Origin: Deltaproteobacteria bacterium
GTDB lineage: Bacteria > Desulfobacterota > Syntrophobacteria > Syntrophobacterales > Syntrophobacteraceae
Direction: 5' to 3'
Assembly (NCBI GenBank): GCA_021777755.1
Contig: JAJYDE010000007.1
Location: forward strand, 1 to 64,000
DNA length: 64,000 bases
Of the stretch, positions 46,132 to 56,016 are shown in pieces. A program made the translations under genes and the position numbers. Under the pieces are notes generated by a model. The model was not told the origin of the DNA and did no database searches. It saw only the letters and a program-made list of their open reading frames with translations. How positions within the stretch are numbered: the stretch's first letter is position 1; every line of letters starts with the position of its first letter.

Positions 46132-46452
46132 ATGAAAAAAACTCTTGGCAAACTTCCCGCCGCAGTGAGCCTGGTTCTTCTCGGGGCTCATTTTTTGCGC
46201 ATGCAAGAGCCGTTTTTCGTGGCTCTAAGCCTTTGCCTCATACCGCTGCTTTTTCTGCAAAATCGTCGGGTGATCCTGGCAATAAAGCTCTGTCTTTTCC
46301 TTGGCTCCGCTCTGTGGGTGACCACGCTTTGGATGATCGTAATGGAGCGTAAAGCGCAGGGGCTTGCCTTCGCCGGAGTTGTGATGATCCTTGGCCCGGT
46401 GGCTGTTTTCACCCTGCTCTCCGCCATTCTTATCAAACCGCATAAGCCATAA
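46132..46452 (+). CDS. Small membrane protein of unknown function
   Basis: A 106-residue protein with three hydrophobic helices (about residues 8-40, 50-70 and 75-100) joined by short basic loops, and a positively charged end. The ATG at 46132 behind GGAAAGG is chosen; an upstream frame overlaps the glycosylase end without likeness. I do not recognise a family. It lies 74 bases after the glycosylase gene on the same strand. Confidence 0.55.
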   Translation: MKKTLGKLPAAVSLVLLGAHFLRMQEPFFVALSLCLIPLLFLQNRRVILAIKLCLFLGSALWVTTLWMIVMERKAQGLAFAGVVMILGPVAVFTLLSAILIKPHKP

Positions 46453-46514
46453 TTGCCTTAAATATCGGCAGTTTTCTCACGACGTGGCGATTTTTTCCCC
46501 ACCGATTTTTCCTG

Positions 46515-46542
46515 TTGACAGGCAGGCAATACCTTGTATAGT
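46515..46542 (+). promoter_or_regulatory. Sigma-70 promoter of the XRE-cupin gene
   Basis: A perfect TTGACA and TATAGT are spaced by 16 bases. Transcription should begin near 46549, about 60 bases before the ATG at 46612. Confidence 0.78.
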
Positions 46543-46565
46543 TCAACTTTGGTATAGGTTAAGTT
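46536..46565 (+). repeat. Paired direct repeats over the promoter, operator candidate
   Basis: GTATAGTTCAACTT and GTATAGGTTAAGTT (11 of 14 bases alike) are spaced 16 bases apart, one on the -10 box and one at the transcription start. The XRE-cupin protein encoded just downstream could bind here and control itself; this is inferred from position. Confidence 0.5.
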
Positions 46566-46611
46566 ATGGTTCTGGTAAAAGTTTTATCACCCTGGCACCG
46601 CTTGAGGCCGC

Positions 46612-47154
46612 ATGAACATCGGCACACTGATTCGAAAATGCAGGAAGGAACGAAAGCTCACACTGAAAGTCGTGGCTGAAAGGGCCTCAATCTCCGAGGG
46701 GTTCCTCAGCCAGGTGGAAAACGCCGTCAACTCACCCTCGGTCGATACGCTCATCCGGATTTGCAATGCAATAGGCGTCGATGCAGGCGATCTAATCTCT
46801 CAGGTCAGCAAGCGAAACGATATCGTTTTGATCAGGAAATCCGACTGGGACGAGATTGATTTTTCCCACACCGGATTTGTCACTCGCCGGTTTTTTTCTC
46901 CGGAGTACCGGACGGTCATCGATTCGGCCATCCTGGTGGTCGAGCCCGGAAAATCGATTCCCGCGCGCAAAAACGTCAAAAACGGCCAGGAAGTTCTTTG
47001 TATTCTGAAGGGCGCCATCGATCTGATGCTGAACAATCAGACCTACACGCTGCTTGAAGGCGATTGCGTTCACTACTTTTCCAACCGGGAAAGCGAAAAG
47101 ATCACCAATACTGGCGCCACGACAAGTTTTGTCCTCTGGGTTGGAACCATGTAG
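46612..47154 (+). CDS. XRE-family regulator with cupin sensor domain
   Basis: A 180-residue transcription factor. Residues 5-60 are a HTH_3/XRE domain (LIRKCRKERKLTLKVVAERA, SEGFLSQVENAVNSPSVDTL). Residues 105-175 are a small cupin barrel (SIPARKNVKNGQEVLCILKG, shown by GQEVLCILKG; metal-binding histidines are reduced to one late His in CVHYFSN). Proteins of this type control nearby metabolic genes by sensing a small acid or amine. The operator-like repeats and promoter upstream suggest autoregulation, and the CoA-enzyme genes that follow are its likely targets. Confidence 0.9.
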   Translation: MNIGTLIRKCRKERKLTLKVVAERASISEGFLSQVENAVNSPSVDTLIRICNAIGVDAGDLISQVSKRNDIVLIRKSDWDEIDFSHTGFVTRRFFSPEYRTVIDSAILVVEPGKSIPARKNVKNGQEVLCILKGAIDLMLNNQTYTLLEGDCVHYFSNRESEKITNTGATTSFVLWVGTM

Positions 47155-47249
47155 ATTTTTTGCGCGGCAGGCAAGGAAGAAGCCATTGAGTGCATCGGGG
47201 CTCCGGGGGGGAGCTGATTTAATAACTTCAATCACATATCGAGGATCAG

Positions 47250-48905
47250 ATGGATAAGCCCAATATCACGGCAGGCAAGGCGACTATCGGCAATATCGTG
47301 GACATTCTTGCGCAGGATTTCGGCGACAAGGTTGGCATGGCCTATCACGATCTGGGTCTGAGCAAGACCTTCAAGGAGTTGAGGGAGATATTCGACTCTG
47401 TGGCCAAGGGCTTGATGGCCATGGGTATTGAAAGGGGCGAAAAGGTGGCGATCTGGGCCAACAACGTGCCCGAATGGATCTACACCCATTATGGAAGCGC
47501 CCGGATGGGGGCTGTTCTGGTCACGGTAAACACCAACTATCGCAGCAGCGAACTCGAATATCTTCTGCAACAATCCGATACCACCACCTTGATCCTGATT
47601 GGCGGGGTTCGGCAACCCGACGAGTATCTGAAGGTCCTGGACAAGGTGTGTCCGACAATTTCGCGGAGCCAACCGGGAAAGATCAGCTGCGAAAAGCTAC
47701 CCTTTCTTAAAAACGTCATTTATCTGGGCAAGGAGAAACTGCCCGGGATGTACAGTTGGGACGACATGCTGGAGATGGGCAAAGCGATATCGGATCGGGA
47801 ACTCAAAGAAAGGCTGGACTCGCTTGAGCCCGACGATGTGATTAACATGCAGTATACCTCGGGAACGACCGGATTTCCGAAAGGGGTGATGCTAACCCAC
47901 ACGAACGTGGTGGGGAACGCGCTGAGCATGGCCGAGCGCATGGATCTGGGCGCCAAGGACACGGTTTGCATTCCGGTTCCCTTTTTCCACTGCTTCGGCT
48001 GTGTCATCGGGACCCTGACATGCATGGTTTCGGCCGCCACAATGGCCCCGGTCGTTTCGTTCACGGCTCCGGGGGTGATGAGGACCGTGGAGGGGCTCGA
48101 ATGCACCTCCATTCTCGGGGTCCCGACGATGTTCATCGCCGAATTCGAGGAAATGGACAAGAAGGGCTACAATGTCTCCAGCCTTCGCACCGGGGTAATG
48201 GCCGGTTCGACCTGCCCAATTGAGCTCATGAAGCGGGTGATCGCCGATATGGGGGCCAAGGAGATGACCATCGTCTACGGGCAAACGGAATCCTCGCCGG
48301 GGATCACGCAGACCCTTAGAGACGATTCTCTGGAGCTGAAGACATCGACTGTGGGAAAAGCGCTGCCCAACGTCGAGGTAAAAATCGTCGATCCGCTGAC
48401 AGGCGAGGAACTCCCCCCGAATGTACAGGGAGAATTGTGCTCGAGGGGCTATCATGTGATGAAGGGCTACTACAAGATGCCCGAGGCGACGACCAAGGCG
48501 ATCGATGCGGACAAATGGCTTCACACCGGCGATCTTGCCACGATGGATGAAAACGGCTATTGCAAGATAACCGGCAGGATCAAGGACATGATCATCCGCG
48601 GCGGGGAAAACATCTACCCGAGGGAGATCGAGGAATTCCTCTATACCTTGCCGAAAATAAAGGACATCCAGGTGGTGGGGGTGGCGAGTGAAAAATACGG
48701 AGAGGAAGTTGCCGCCTTCATAACGGTAAAGCCCGGCGAAAATGTTACCAAAGACGAGGTGCTTGCTTTCTGCAAGGATCAGATCTCGTTTCACAAGATT
48801 CCTCAACACATCTATTTCGTGGACGAGTACCCCACAACCGCAAGCGGCAAGATTCAAAAATACAAATTAAGAGAGATGGCCCAACAGGATCTGGGCACCA
48901 GGTGA
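47250..48905 (+). CDS. Acyl-CoA synthetase (AMP-binding, ACSF2-like)
   Basis: A 551-residue ANL-superfamily ligase that activates a carboxylic acid to the acyl-CoA via an acyl-adenylate. The P-loop YTSGTTGFPKG (near residue 195), the YGQTESSPG motif (near 345), the hinge LHTGDLATMDENGYCKITGR, in part HTGDLATMD and ITGRIKD, and the catalytic lysine in TASGKIQKYKLRE are all present. Sequence pattern is that of medium-chain fatty acid ligases. It starts with ATG 95 bases after the regulator and is followed after 44 bases by the acetoacetyl-CoA synthetase. Confidence 0.92.
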   Translation: MDKPNITAGKATIGNIVDILAQDFGDKVGMAYHDLGLSKTFKELREIFDSVAKGLMAMGIERGEKVAIWANNVPEWIYTHYGSARMGAVLVTVNTNYRSSELEYLLQQSDTTTLILIGGVRQPDEYLKVLDKVCPTISRSQPGKISCEKLPFLKNVIYLGKEKLPGMYSWDDMLEMGKAISDRELKERLDSLEPDDVINMQYTSGTTGFPKGVMLTHTNVVGNALSMAERMDLGAKDTVCIPVPFFHCFGCVIGTLTCMVSAATMAPVVSFTAPGVMRTVEGLECTSILGVPTMFIAEFEEMDKKGYNVSSLRTGVMAGSTCPIELMKRVIADMGAKEMTIVYGQTESSPGITQTLRDDSLELKTSTVGKALPNVEVKIVDPLTGEELPPNVQGELCSRGYHVMKGYYKMPEATTKAIDADKWLHTGDLATMDENGYCKITGRIKDMIIRGGENIYPREIEEFLYTLPKIKDIQVVGVASEKYGEEVAAFITVKPGENVTKDEVLAFCKDQISFHKIPQHIYFVDEYPTTASGKIQKYKLREMAQQDLGTR

Positions 48906-48949
48906 TCGAAGAGCTTGCCACTCTCAGGGAATAGACGAGGAGAAACCCC

Positions 48950-50899
<1,950 letters not shown>

Positions 50900-50944
50900 G
50901 AGCACAAGACTATTGCGAACAAACCGGTTCAATTGGAGGCTTTG

Positions 50945-52132
50945 ATGGATTTCCAACTAACGGATGAACAACGCATGATGAAGGAGACCGTCTACAAGTG
51001 GGCGGTCGATTACCTGGGACCTTTGCAGGAAAAGATCGACGAAGAGGACTGGTTTCCGCCGGATTTTTTTAAAAAGTGCGCTGAAATCGGAATCCTTGGC
51101 ATAACCATAGATGAAAAGTTTGGTGGACTGGGCGGCGATATAATGATGCAGACGTTGGCCATCGAGGAAATGAGCCGCATTTCTCCGGCTCTGGCCATGA
51201 CCTACGGTGCCCACTCGAACCTTTGCGCAAACAATATACACAAGAACGCAAACGAAGCTTTGAAGGAAAAATACCTGCCGCCTCTGGTGGCGGGCGAAAA
51301 GGTGGGCGCCCTCGGGCTGACCGAACCCAACGCCGGCTCGGATGCCCTTGAGGGCATGCGGACAAGAGCGGTGAAAAAGGGCGACAAATACATTCTAAAC
51401 GGCGCCAAGATGTTTATCACAAACGGCACCATGGCCGATACGCTGCTTGTTTACGCAAAAACGGCTCCCGAAAAGGGGGCCAAGGGTATAAGCGCCTTTA
51501 TCGTGGAGAAGGATTTTCCGGGCTTTTCGGTATCCCGCAAGCTTCGAAAATGCGGCATGAGGGGCTCTCCCACCGCCGAGTTGAGCTTCGAGGACTGTGA
51601 GGTGCCCGCGGAAAACCTGGTGGGCGTTGAAAACATGGGCGTAAACGTGGTCACAAGCGGCCTTGATTATGAGCGTATCGTTCTTGCGGGAGGCTCGGTG
51701 GGTATGGCCAGGCAGGCCCTCGAGTATTCCATCCGCTACTCGGTCCAGAGGGAACAGTTCGGCCAGGCGATCGCGAACTTTCAGATGATCCAGCAGAAAC
51801 TGGCCGACATGTACGCCCGAACCGAGGCCGCGCGGCTGCTCGTCTACCGCGCAGCCCAAGTGGCCCAGGAGGCCAAACGGGGAGGCAAGGGGACCGAACT
51901 GACCAAGCAGGCCGCGGCGGCCATCCTCTTTGCGGCCGAAGCCGCCACCTGGGTTTGCGACCAGGCCATCCAGATTCACGGCGGGTACGGTTACTGCCTC
52001 GAATTCCCCGTGCAAAAGCTGTGGCGTGACGCCAAGCTCTATGAAATCGGGGCCGGGACGAGCGAAGTGCGCCGCATGATTATCGCTCGCGAGTTGACCC
52101 GCGAGGAATTCGCAAGAAAAGCCAGCAGGTAG
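50945..52132 (+). CDS. Acyl-CoA dehydrogenase, isovaleryl-CoA type
   Basis: A 395-residue FAD-dependent acyl-CoA dehydrogenase. Family blocks are GLTEPNAGSDA (near residue 123), KMFITNG, and QIHGGYGY...WRDAKLYEIGAGTSEVRR at the C-terminus. In short- and medium-chain enzymes the catalytic glutamate lies in the YEGT loop; here that loop reads YEIGAGTSE, and a glutamate occurs in GLDYERIVLAGG (near residue 243), the place used by isovaleryl-CoA dehydrogenases. The substrate is thus likely a branched acyl-CoA. The ATG at 50945 is set by GGAGG upstream. It closes the unit and a long hairpin follows. Confidence 0.92.
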   Translation: MDFQLTDEQRMMKETVYKWAVDYLGPLQEKIDEEDWFPPDFFKKCAEIGILGITIDEKFGGLGGDIMMQTLAIEEMSRISPALAMTYGAHSNLCANNIHKNANEALKEKYLPPLVAGEKVGALGLTEPNAGSDALEGMRTRAVKKGDKYILNGAKMFITNGTMADTLLVYAKTAPEKGAKGISAFIVEKDFPGFSVSRKLRKCGMRGSPTAELSFEDCEVPAENLVGVENMGVNVVTSGLDYERIVLAGGSVGMARQALEYSIRYSVQREQFGQAIANFQMIQQKLADMYARTEAARLLVYRAAQVAQEAKRGGKGTELTKQAAAAILFAAEAATWVCDQAIQIHGGYGYCLEFPVQKLWRDAKLYEIGAGTSEVRRMIIARELTREEFARKASR

Positions 52133-52142
52133 AAGGCAAATC

Positions 52143-52208
52143 CAACCACGGAGGCACAGGGGGCGCAGCGGAAAATTCTCCCGCACGCCTCTGGCGCCTC
52201 TGTGGTTG
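52143..52208. repeat. Large imperfect inverted repeat
   Basis: The arm CAACCACGGAGGCACAGG (52143-52160) pairs with the reverse complement of the arm CGCCTCTGTGGTTG ending at 52208; extended pairing includes GGGGGCGC with GCCTCTGGCG. Repeats of the type ACCACAGAGGCACAGAGG are dispersed in many genomes. It could act as a transcript terminator or mRNA-end stabiliser after the dehydrogenase gene. Confidence 0.6.
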
Positions 52209-52382
52209 ATTATCCCGCGGTTGATTCTTTCCTGATGCACGCCCGCTTGTTTATGATATAAATCCGGCAAATACCTTGGTGGGAGAAAAGATGCGGAAGA
52301 CGAACTTTTGACGCGGAGCGGTTCGTCGCGCACTGTCATTGTATTGACTATCGAAGAAGGAAGAGTTCCTTCGGAAGTGAAT

Positions 52383-52913
52383 ATGGCGAAAATCCTGCTT
52401 CATATCTGCTGCGGCCCCTGCGCGATATACCCGGTTTGGGCTCTTCGGGGCGAAGGTTTGGCCGTGCACGGTTTTTTCTACAATCCGCATATTCAGCCAT
52501 ACCTCGAATTTAAAAAGCGGCTTGAAACTCTGCGCTTTTGGGCTGAAAGTGAAGAGCTGCCGCTTATCGTAAGGTCCGACTACGACCCGGAGAGTTTTTT
52601 CCGGCAAGTGGCTTTCAGGGAATCGCAGCGCTGCTTTTATTGCTACAGCCTGCGGTTGGAGGCGGCCGCGAGACTTGCCAAAAAGAGCCGCTTCGACGCT
52701 TTTACAACGACTCTTCTCTACAGTAAGCGGCAGAAACACGAACTCATTGTGGCAATCGCCACGGAAGCGGCCCGCAAACACGGAATCGATTTTCTCCACA
52801 GGGACTTCAGGGTCGGATGGCGCGAGGGCCAACAGAAGGCGCTGGCTCTCGGCCTCTACAGGCAACAGTATTGCGGCTGCATTTACTCCGAGATGGAAAG
52901 ATTTCATCAATGA
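52383..52913 (+). CDS. queH: Epoxyqueuosine reductase QueH
   Basis: A 176-residue DUF208 protein, the non-cobalamin reductase for the last step of queuosine synthesis in tRNA. The cysteine motifs HICCGPC (near residue 8), RCFYCYSLRLE (near 82) and YCGCIYS (near 166) match the QueH iron-sulfur and metal sites. ATG at 52383 behind GGAAGTGA is chosen over a longer frame. It overlaps the next gene by four bases (ATGA). Confidence 0.93.
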   Translation: MAKILLHICCGPCAIYPVWALRGEGLAVHGFFYNPHIQPYLEFKKRLETLRFWAESEELPLIVRSDYDPESFFRQVAFRESQRCFYCYSLRLEAAARLAKKSRFDAFTTTLLYSKRQKHELIVAIATEAARKHGIDFLHRDFRVGWREGQQKALALGLYRQQYCGCIYSEMERFHQ

Positions 52914-53386
52914 CCAGGGAACTCGAACATAGCCTTATACGGGTCGATGAAAACGCGGACTGGTTCTATGAGGGAAGCAGGATCTTTCGACCCGAGATCC
53001 TTGAAAGCTTCTATGAAAAGCTGGAACTGCTGCCAAGCGGCGAGTATGTGCTAGCCGAGGCAACGGTCCGATGCCTTCTGGAGGTGGCCGATACGCCCTT
53101 CGTGATCACCAGGGTGGATGTGGAAGGGGACGCTTCGGGAGGCGAACGGATTGTGTTGGGGCTAAAAAACCTTCCTGGCTCCGAGAGGCTCGATCCTGGC
53201 ACTCTGCGGAGCGGTAAGGACAATGTCCTTTATTGCAGGATTCGCAACGGACGCTTTCCCGCCAGGTTTTCACGCCCGGCCTATTATCAGTTCGCCGCGT
53301 TCATAGGCGAGGATGAATCGGGGCTCGGCTTTTTTTTCCAACTGAACGGGGAAAGACATCCCATTCAAATGGACGGCACGACTTGA
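52910..53386 (+). CDS. DUF1285-like protein
   Basis: A 158-residue protein of unknown function, similar in layout to DUF1285: RVDENADWFYEGSRIFRPEILESF (in part DWFYEGSRIFRPEIL), then GEYVLAEATVRCLLEVADTPFVITRVD, here by its core EVADTPFVITRVD. The C-terminal half has alternating beta-type hydrophobic pattern. Translationally coupled to queH by an ATGA overlap. No catalytic residues can be named. Confidence 0.75.
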   Translation: MTRELEHSLIRVDENADWFYEGSRIFRPEILESFYEKLELLPSGEYVLAEATVRCLLEVADTPFVITRVDVEGDASGGERIVLGLKNLPGSERLDPGTLRSGKDNVLYCRIRNGRFPARFSRPAYYQFAAFIGEDESGLGFFFQLNGERHPIQMDGTT

Positions 53387-53420
53387 GTGGGTGGAGATCT
53401 CGCAAGGCTGTGGTCGGGCG

Positions 53421-54839
53421 CTAGGAAACAGAGTTGACCATATTGCCTCCCGCCTTTTTCGAAGTGTACATGGCTTTGTCTGCCCGGTTGAAGACCGCTT
53501 CGACCGATTGGTCCTCGGGAAGGCTCTGGGTTACCCCGACGCTTATGGTCATGCTGATTTCCTGTTTGTGGTAAACCAGGCGGGTATTGCGGATTAGCTT
53601 GCGAAGCCTTTCGGCCACCTTGGCGGCGCTATCGAGGCAGGTGGCCGAGAAGATCAGGACAAATTCATCTCCTCCCCAGCGTCCGATAAGATCGGTTTCG
53701 CGCAAAATGGGGCTGATACGCTTCACGACCTCTTTGAGGCATCTGTCGCCCGCCCAGTGGCCATGAGTGTCGTTTATCGACTTGAATCGGTCCAGGTCGA
53801 AGATCACCATGGAAAACGACTGGCCGTATCTTTGGAATCGATACATTTCGCTCTTGAGTCGTTCCCTGAGCGCGCGCCGGTTGGCAACTCCGGTCAAGGA
53901 ATCGATGAGCACTTCCTTTTCCAGCGCCTTTCTTTTTTCATGGACTTGGTCGACTTCCTTTTTCATCCTGCTGAGGCTTTGATTCAGCGAATCCATCTCC
54001 TCTTTGACCCTTTCGTGGCGCAGGGCCTCCGAGCGGCGCTTTTCCTCCAGGGCGCTCCTTATCGTCGCCAGTCTCGCCAGGACCATTTCGCGGAATTCGG
54101 CAAGGGTCGTGCTGAGCTGTGCCGATTTTTTCATATCCTCCATGTGATTTTCGACCAGGCTGTTGAATTGCCTGTTTTCGCTCTGGCTCTGTCCGGTATG
54201 GTGTATCGTGTCGAGGTATTGGCGCTCGAGTTCGAGCAGGCCCAGGCTCATCTCCGCGATGAACTCTGTGACCATGGTGCGCTCTTCGTTTATCACCTGG
54301 TTGTAGAAGTCGACCATCAAGATGATGTCGTCTTTCAGCTTGACGATATCCTCGATGCCGGCGCACTTTTCTATTCTTCCTCGAAGCAGGGACACTCGTC
54401 CCGAATAATCCTCTCCGAAGTCCTGATCGAGTTCACTGACAAGGCGCAAGAAGAGGGAGCGCAGTTCATCGAGAATCGTTTTGGGGATTCCATCCGAGGC
54501 GCCGGAGTTTGCGGTCTCATTATCCAGGTCGTCGCCGCTTTCGAGTATTGCGGTTTTCAAGGCGGCAAGGCTCTTTTCTATCTCCCGGGGGCCGGCATCT
54601 TTTTGAACAATATTTTTGAAATCGAGAAGCCTTCGATTGACCACCTTATTTTCAATGGTCGCCAGGGTGCAGAGGGCCGTGACGGAGCGTCTCAGTAAAT
54701 CGCGCATCCTCATTGTCTCTTCATGGTCTTCGACCGCGCCCTTCAAGCTGGCGCCCTTGGCGTCGGCGTTCGCACCCGGGGACTTGGCATCGCTTGGGGC
54801 GGCTTTATTTCCCTGTCGGTTGACATCGATCTCGCTCAT
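53421..54839 (-). CDS. GGDEF diguanylate cyclase with coiled-coil N-terminus
   Basis: A 472-residue protein. The last 165 residues are a GGDEF domain with the intact active site GRWGGDEFV and an RETD inhibition site exactly five residues before GGDEF, so it should make cyclic di-GMP under product control. The first 300 residues are largely helical and acidic, with a disordered Ala/Gly/Lys start and a long coiled coil next to the cyclase (residues about 240-310); no known sensor fold was recognised and no membrane segment is seen, so it is cytoplasmic. It is followed upstream on the same strand by a tiny Cys-rich protein gene. Confidence 0.9.
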   Translation of the reverse strand: MSEIDVNRQGNKAAPSDAKSPGANADAKGASLKGAVEDHEETMRMRDLLRRSVTALCTLATIENKVVNRRLLDFKNIVQKDAGPREIEKSLAALKTAILESGDDLDNETANSGASDGIPKTILDELRSLFLRLVSELDQDFGEDYSGRVSLLRGRIEKCAGIEDIVKLKDDIILMVDFYNQVINEERTMVTEFIAEMSLGLLELERQYLDTIHHTGQSQSENRQFNSLVENHMEDMKKSAQLSTTLAEFREMVLARLATIRSALEEKRRSEALRHERVKEEMDSLNQSLSRMKKEVDQVHEKRKALEKEVLIDSLTGVANRRALRERLKSEMYRFQRYGQSFSMVIFDLDRFKSINDTHGHWAGDRCLKEVVKRISPILRETDLIGRWGGDEFVLIFSATCLDSAAKVAERLRKLIRNTRLVYHKQEISMTISVGVTQSLPEDQSVEAVFNRADKAMYTSKKAGGNMVNSVS

Positions 54840-54870
54840 GGTTTAAAACCTTTCTCTTTAAGGCTTGTCG

Positions 54871-55062
54871 CTAGCTTTGGCCGCCCGGGGGGCGCCTTTG
54901 GGCTTTAGGGCTGAACAGTTGGCATGGAACGCCGGAGGCCGCGTAGACCTCCTGGTGCGGAGGCCGTGAGGACTTGATGCCCCAGGCTGAGCACCCGTAG
55001 GGCATGGCGGTGATCCAGGTGATCAAATAATGGGTGCATCGGGTGCAATCGATTCTTTCCAC
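54871..55062 (-). CDS. Small CxxC protein, conserved type
   Basis: A 63-residue protein with DCTRCTHYLITW, then YGCSAWGIKS and GVPCQLFSPK, four cysteines with a spacing like that of a short family found beside many regulatory genes in Proteobacteria. The fold may bind zinc. The start is a GTG (position 55062) with CAGGAG at good spacing; the downstream end is 31 bases before the cyclase start, so the two are likely co-transcribed. Function unknown. Confidence 0.65.
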   Translation of the reverse strand: MERIDCTRCTHYLITWITAMPYGCSAWGIKSSRPPHQEVYAASGVPCQLFSPKAQRRPPGGQS

Positions 55063-55315
55063 ACTGCTCTCCTGTTTTTGCCGACCGCCCGGAAAAATTT
55101 GCCTGCCTTGATGATCTCCCGGTTCGTTTTTTTTGGCCTCCGGCCCACCGGGCCAAAGGTTTTATTGCCGGGGAGCGGGGGGCCTTCGTGGCGAAGAGTG
55201 CTTTGTTCGCTTATGCGGCCAAATTGTCAACGCGCCAGGGAAAGGATCAATTTCCATGCCAAGCCTGCTCGCCCGGGAAAATGATGATTGAGTTGATTTC
55301 AACTCTTTTTTTCTT
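55063..55315. other. Intergenic stretch between the divergent Cys-rich and flgM units
   Basis: About 250 bases without a convincing gene. It must hold the promoter of the minus-strand cyclase unit, but no clear -35/-10 pair was identified. The plus-strand promoter of the flgM unit begins at its right edge. Confidence 0.4.
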
Positions 55316-55342
55316 TAAGTATTTTTCCCCTGATTCCGATTC
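55316..55342 (+). promoter_or_regulatory. Sigma-28 (FliA)-like promoter of the flgM unit
   Basis: TAAGTATT and TCCGATTC with exactly 11 bases between fit the flagellar sigma-28 layout (TAAAGTTT-N11-GCCGATAA) at 10 of 16 places, including the CCGAT core. It lies about 20 bases before the first gene of a FlgM operon, so sigma-28 control is plausible. Confidence 0.5.
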
Positions 55343-55363
55343 CATGTCAGGAGGTTGTAAGAC

Positions 55364-55642
55364 ATGGTCATCACAGGATACCGAGTTCAGAGCGTTTTGC
55401 GCACCTATACCCGGCAGTTGAAAAAGTCTAAGCTTCTGGTTGCGGGCGACGGTGAGGAGAGTTACTCGGATAACGGTGATACGAAGGTATCGATTTCCAC
55501 CGAGGGCAAACGCAAGCTAATAATGGATCGTCTGACCAACCAGATTTTGGACAACATGCGCCCCAAACAGGATGATGAAGCCGGCTCGGCAGGAGGCCTG
55601 ACCGCGAACAGCGATGTGCCGGTTATGGAAGGGAAGCAATGA
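55364..55642 (+). CDS. DVU0524-type FlgM-associated protein
   Basis: A 92-residue protein that matches a small conserved family found directly before flgM in Desulfobacterota. Visible are the start MVITGYRVQSVLRTYTRQL and the central SISTEGKRKLIMDRLTNQIL, in part SISTEGKRKLI. Start ATG has AGGAGG upstream. The end overlaps the flgM start by four bases (ATGA). Function unknown; a role in the FlgM-sigma-28 circuit is inferred from the fixed linkage. Confidence 0.85.
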   Translation: MVITGYRVQSVLRTYTRQLKKSKLLVAGDGEESYSDNGDTKVSISTEGKRKLIMDRLTNQILDNMRPKQDDEAGSAGGLTANSDVPVMEGKQ

Positions 55643-55926
55643 ATATTATGAAAGTCGCACCCTATACTGCGGATGCCGTTGATAGTTCCGGTGCTGCTGA
55701 CGGAAAATCGGGCACTTCGACGGCTTCGGGAACAAGCGGCAGCACCTCCGACCAGGTTCAGCTCTCACAGAACTATAAGGAGCTGGCCAATGTGAGGAAG
55801 TCGATTTCGGGGGCCGAAGAGGTCCGAACCGACAAGGTCCAGGAGGTGCAAAACCAGCTTTCAAGCGGAACGTACCAGATCAATGCCGGAGGGATAGCAG
55901 AAAAAATGATGAGCGAGATACTCTAG
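55639..55926 (+). CDS. flgM: Anti-sigma-28 factor FlgM
   Basis: A 95-residue protein: a disordered Ser/Thr/Gly-rich first half followed by the FlgM helical domain with DQVQLSQNYKELANVRKSI, here in part VQLSQNYKELANVR, then RTDKVQEVQNQLSSGTYQI and the closing AEKMMSEIL. FlgM holds FliA until the flagellar hook is done and is then exported. Length is standard. It implies that the organism is motile and that other flagellar genes lie elsewhere. A bidirectional terminator follows at 55954. Confidence 0.92.
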   Translation: MNIMKVAPYTADAVDSSGAADGKSGTSTASGTSGSTSDQVQLSQNYKELANVRKSISGAEEVRTDKVQEVQNQLSSGTYQINAGGIAEKMMSEIL

Positions 55927-55953
55927 GGGACATTTTTTTGACAGTGCGCGAAA

Positions 55954-56000
55954 AGGCCCGGCGTGAAGGTTTTTTGACACGCTCGGGCCTGAGCTTTTCC
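55954..56000. terminator. Bidirectional terminator between flgM and the glycosyltransferase
   Basis: AGGCCCG-GCGT and ACGC-T-CGGGCCT form an 11-bp stem with one bulge and a T-rich loop; on the plus strand GAGCTTTTCC follows and on the minus strand TTTTCGC. It lies between convergent genes. Confidence 0.65.
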
Positions 56001-56016
56001 TTCGCTTTCGCTCGGA

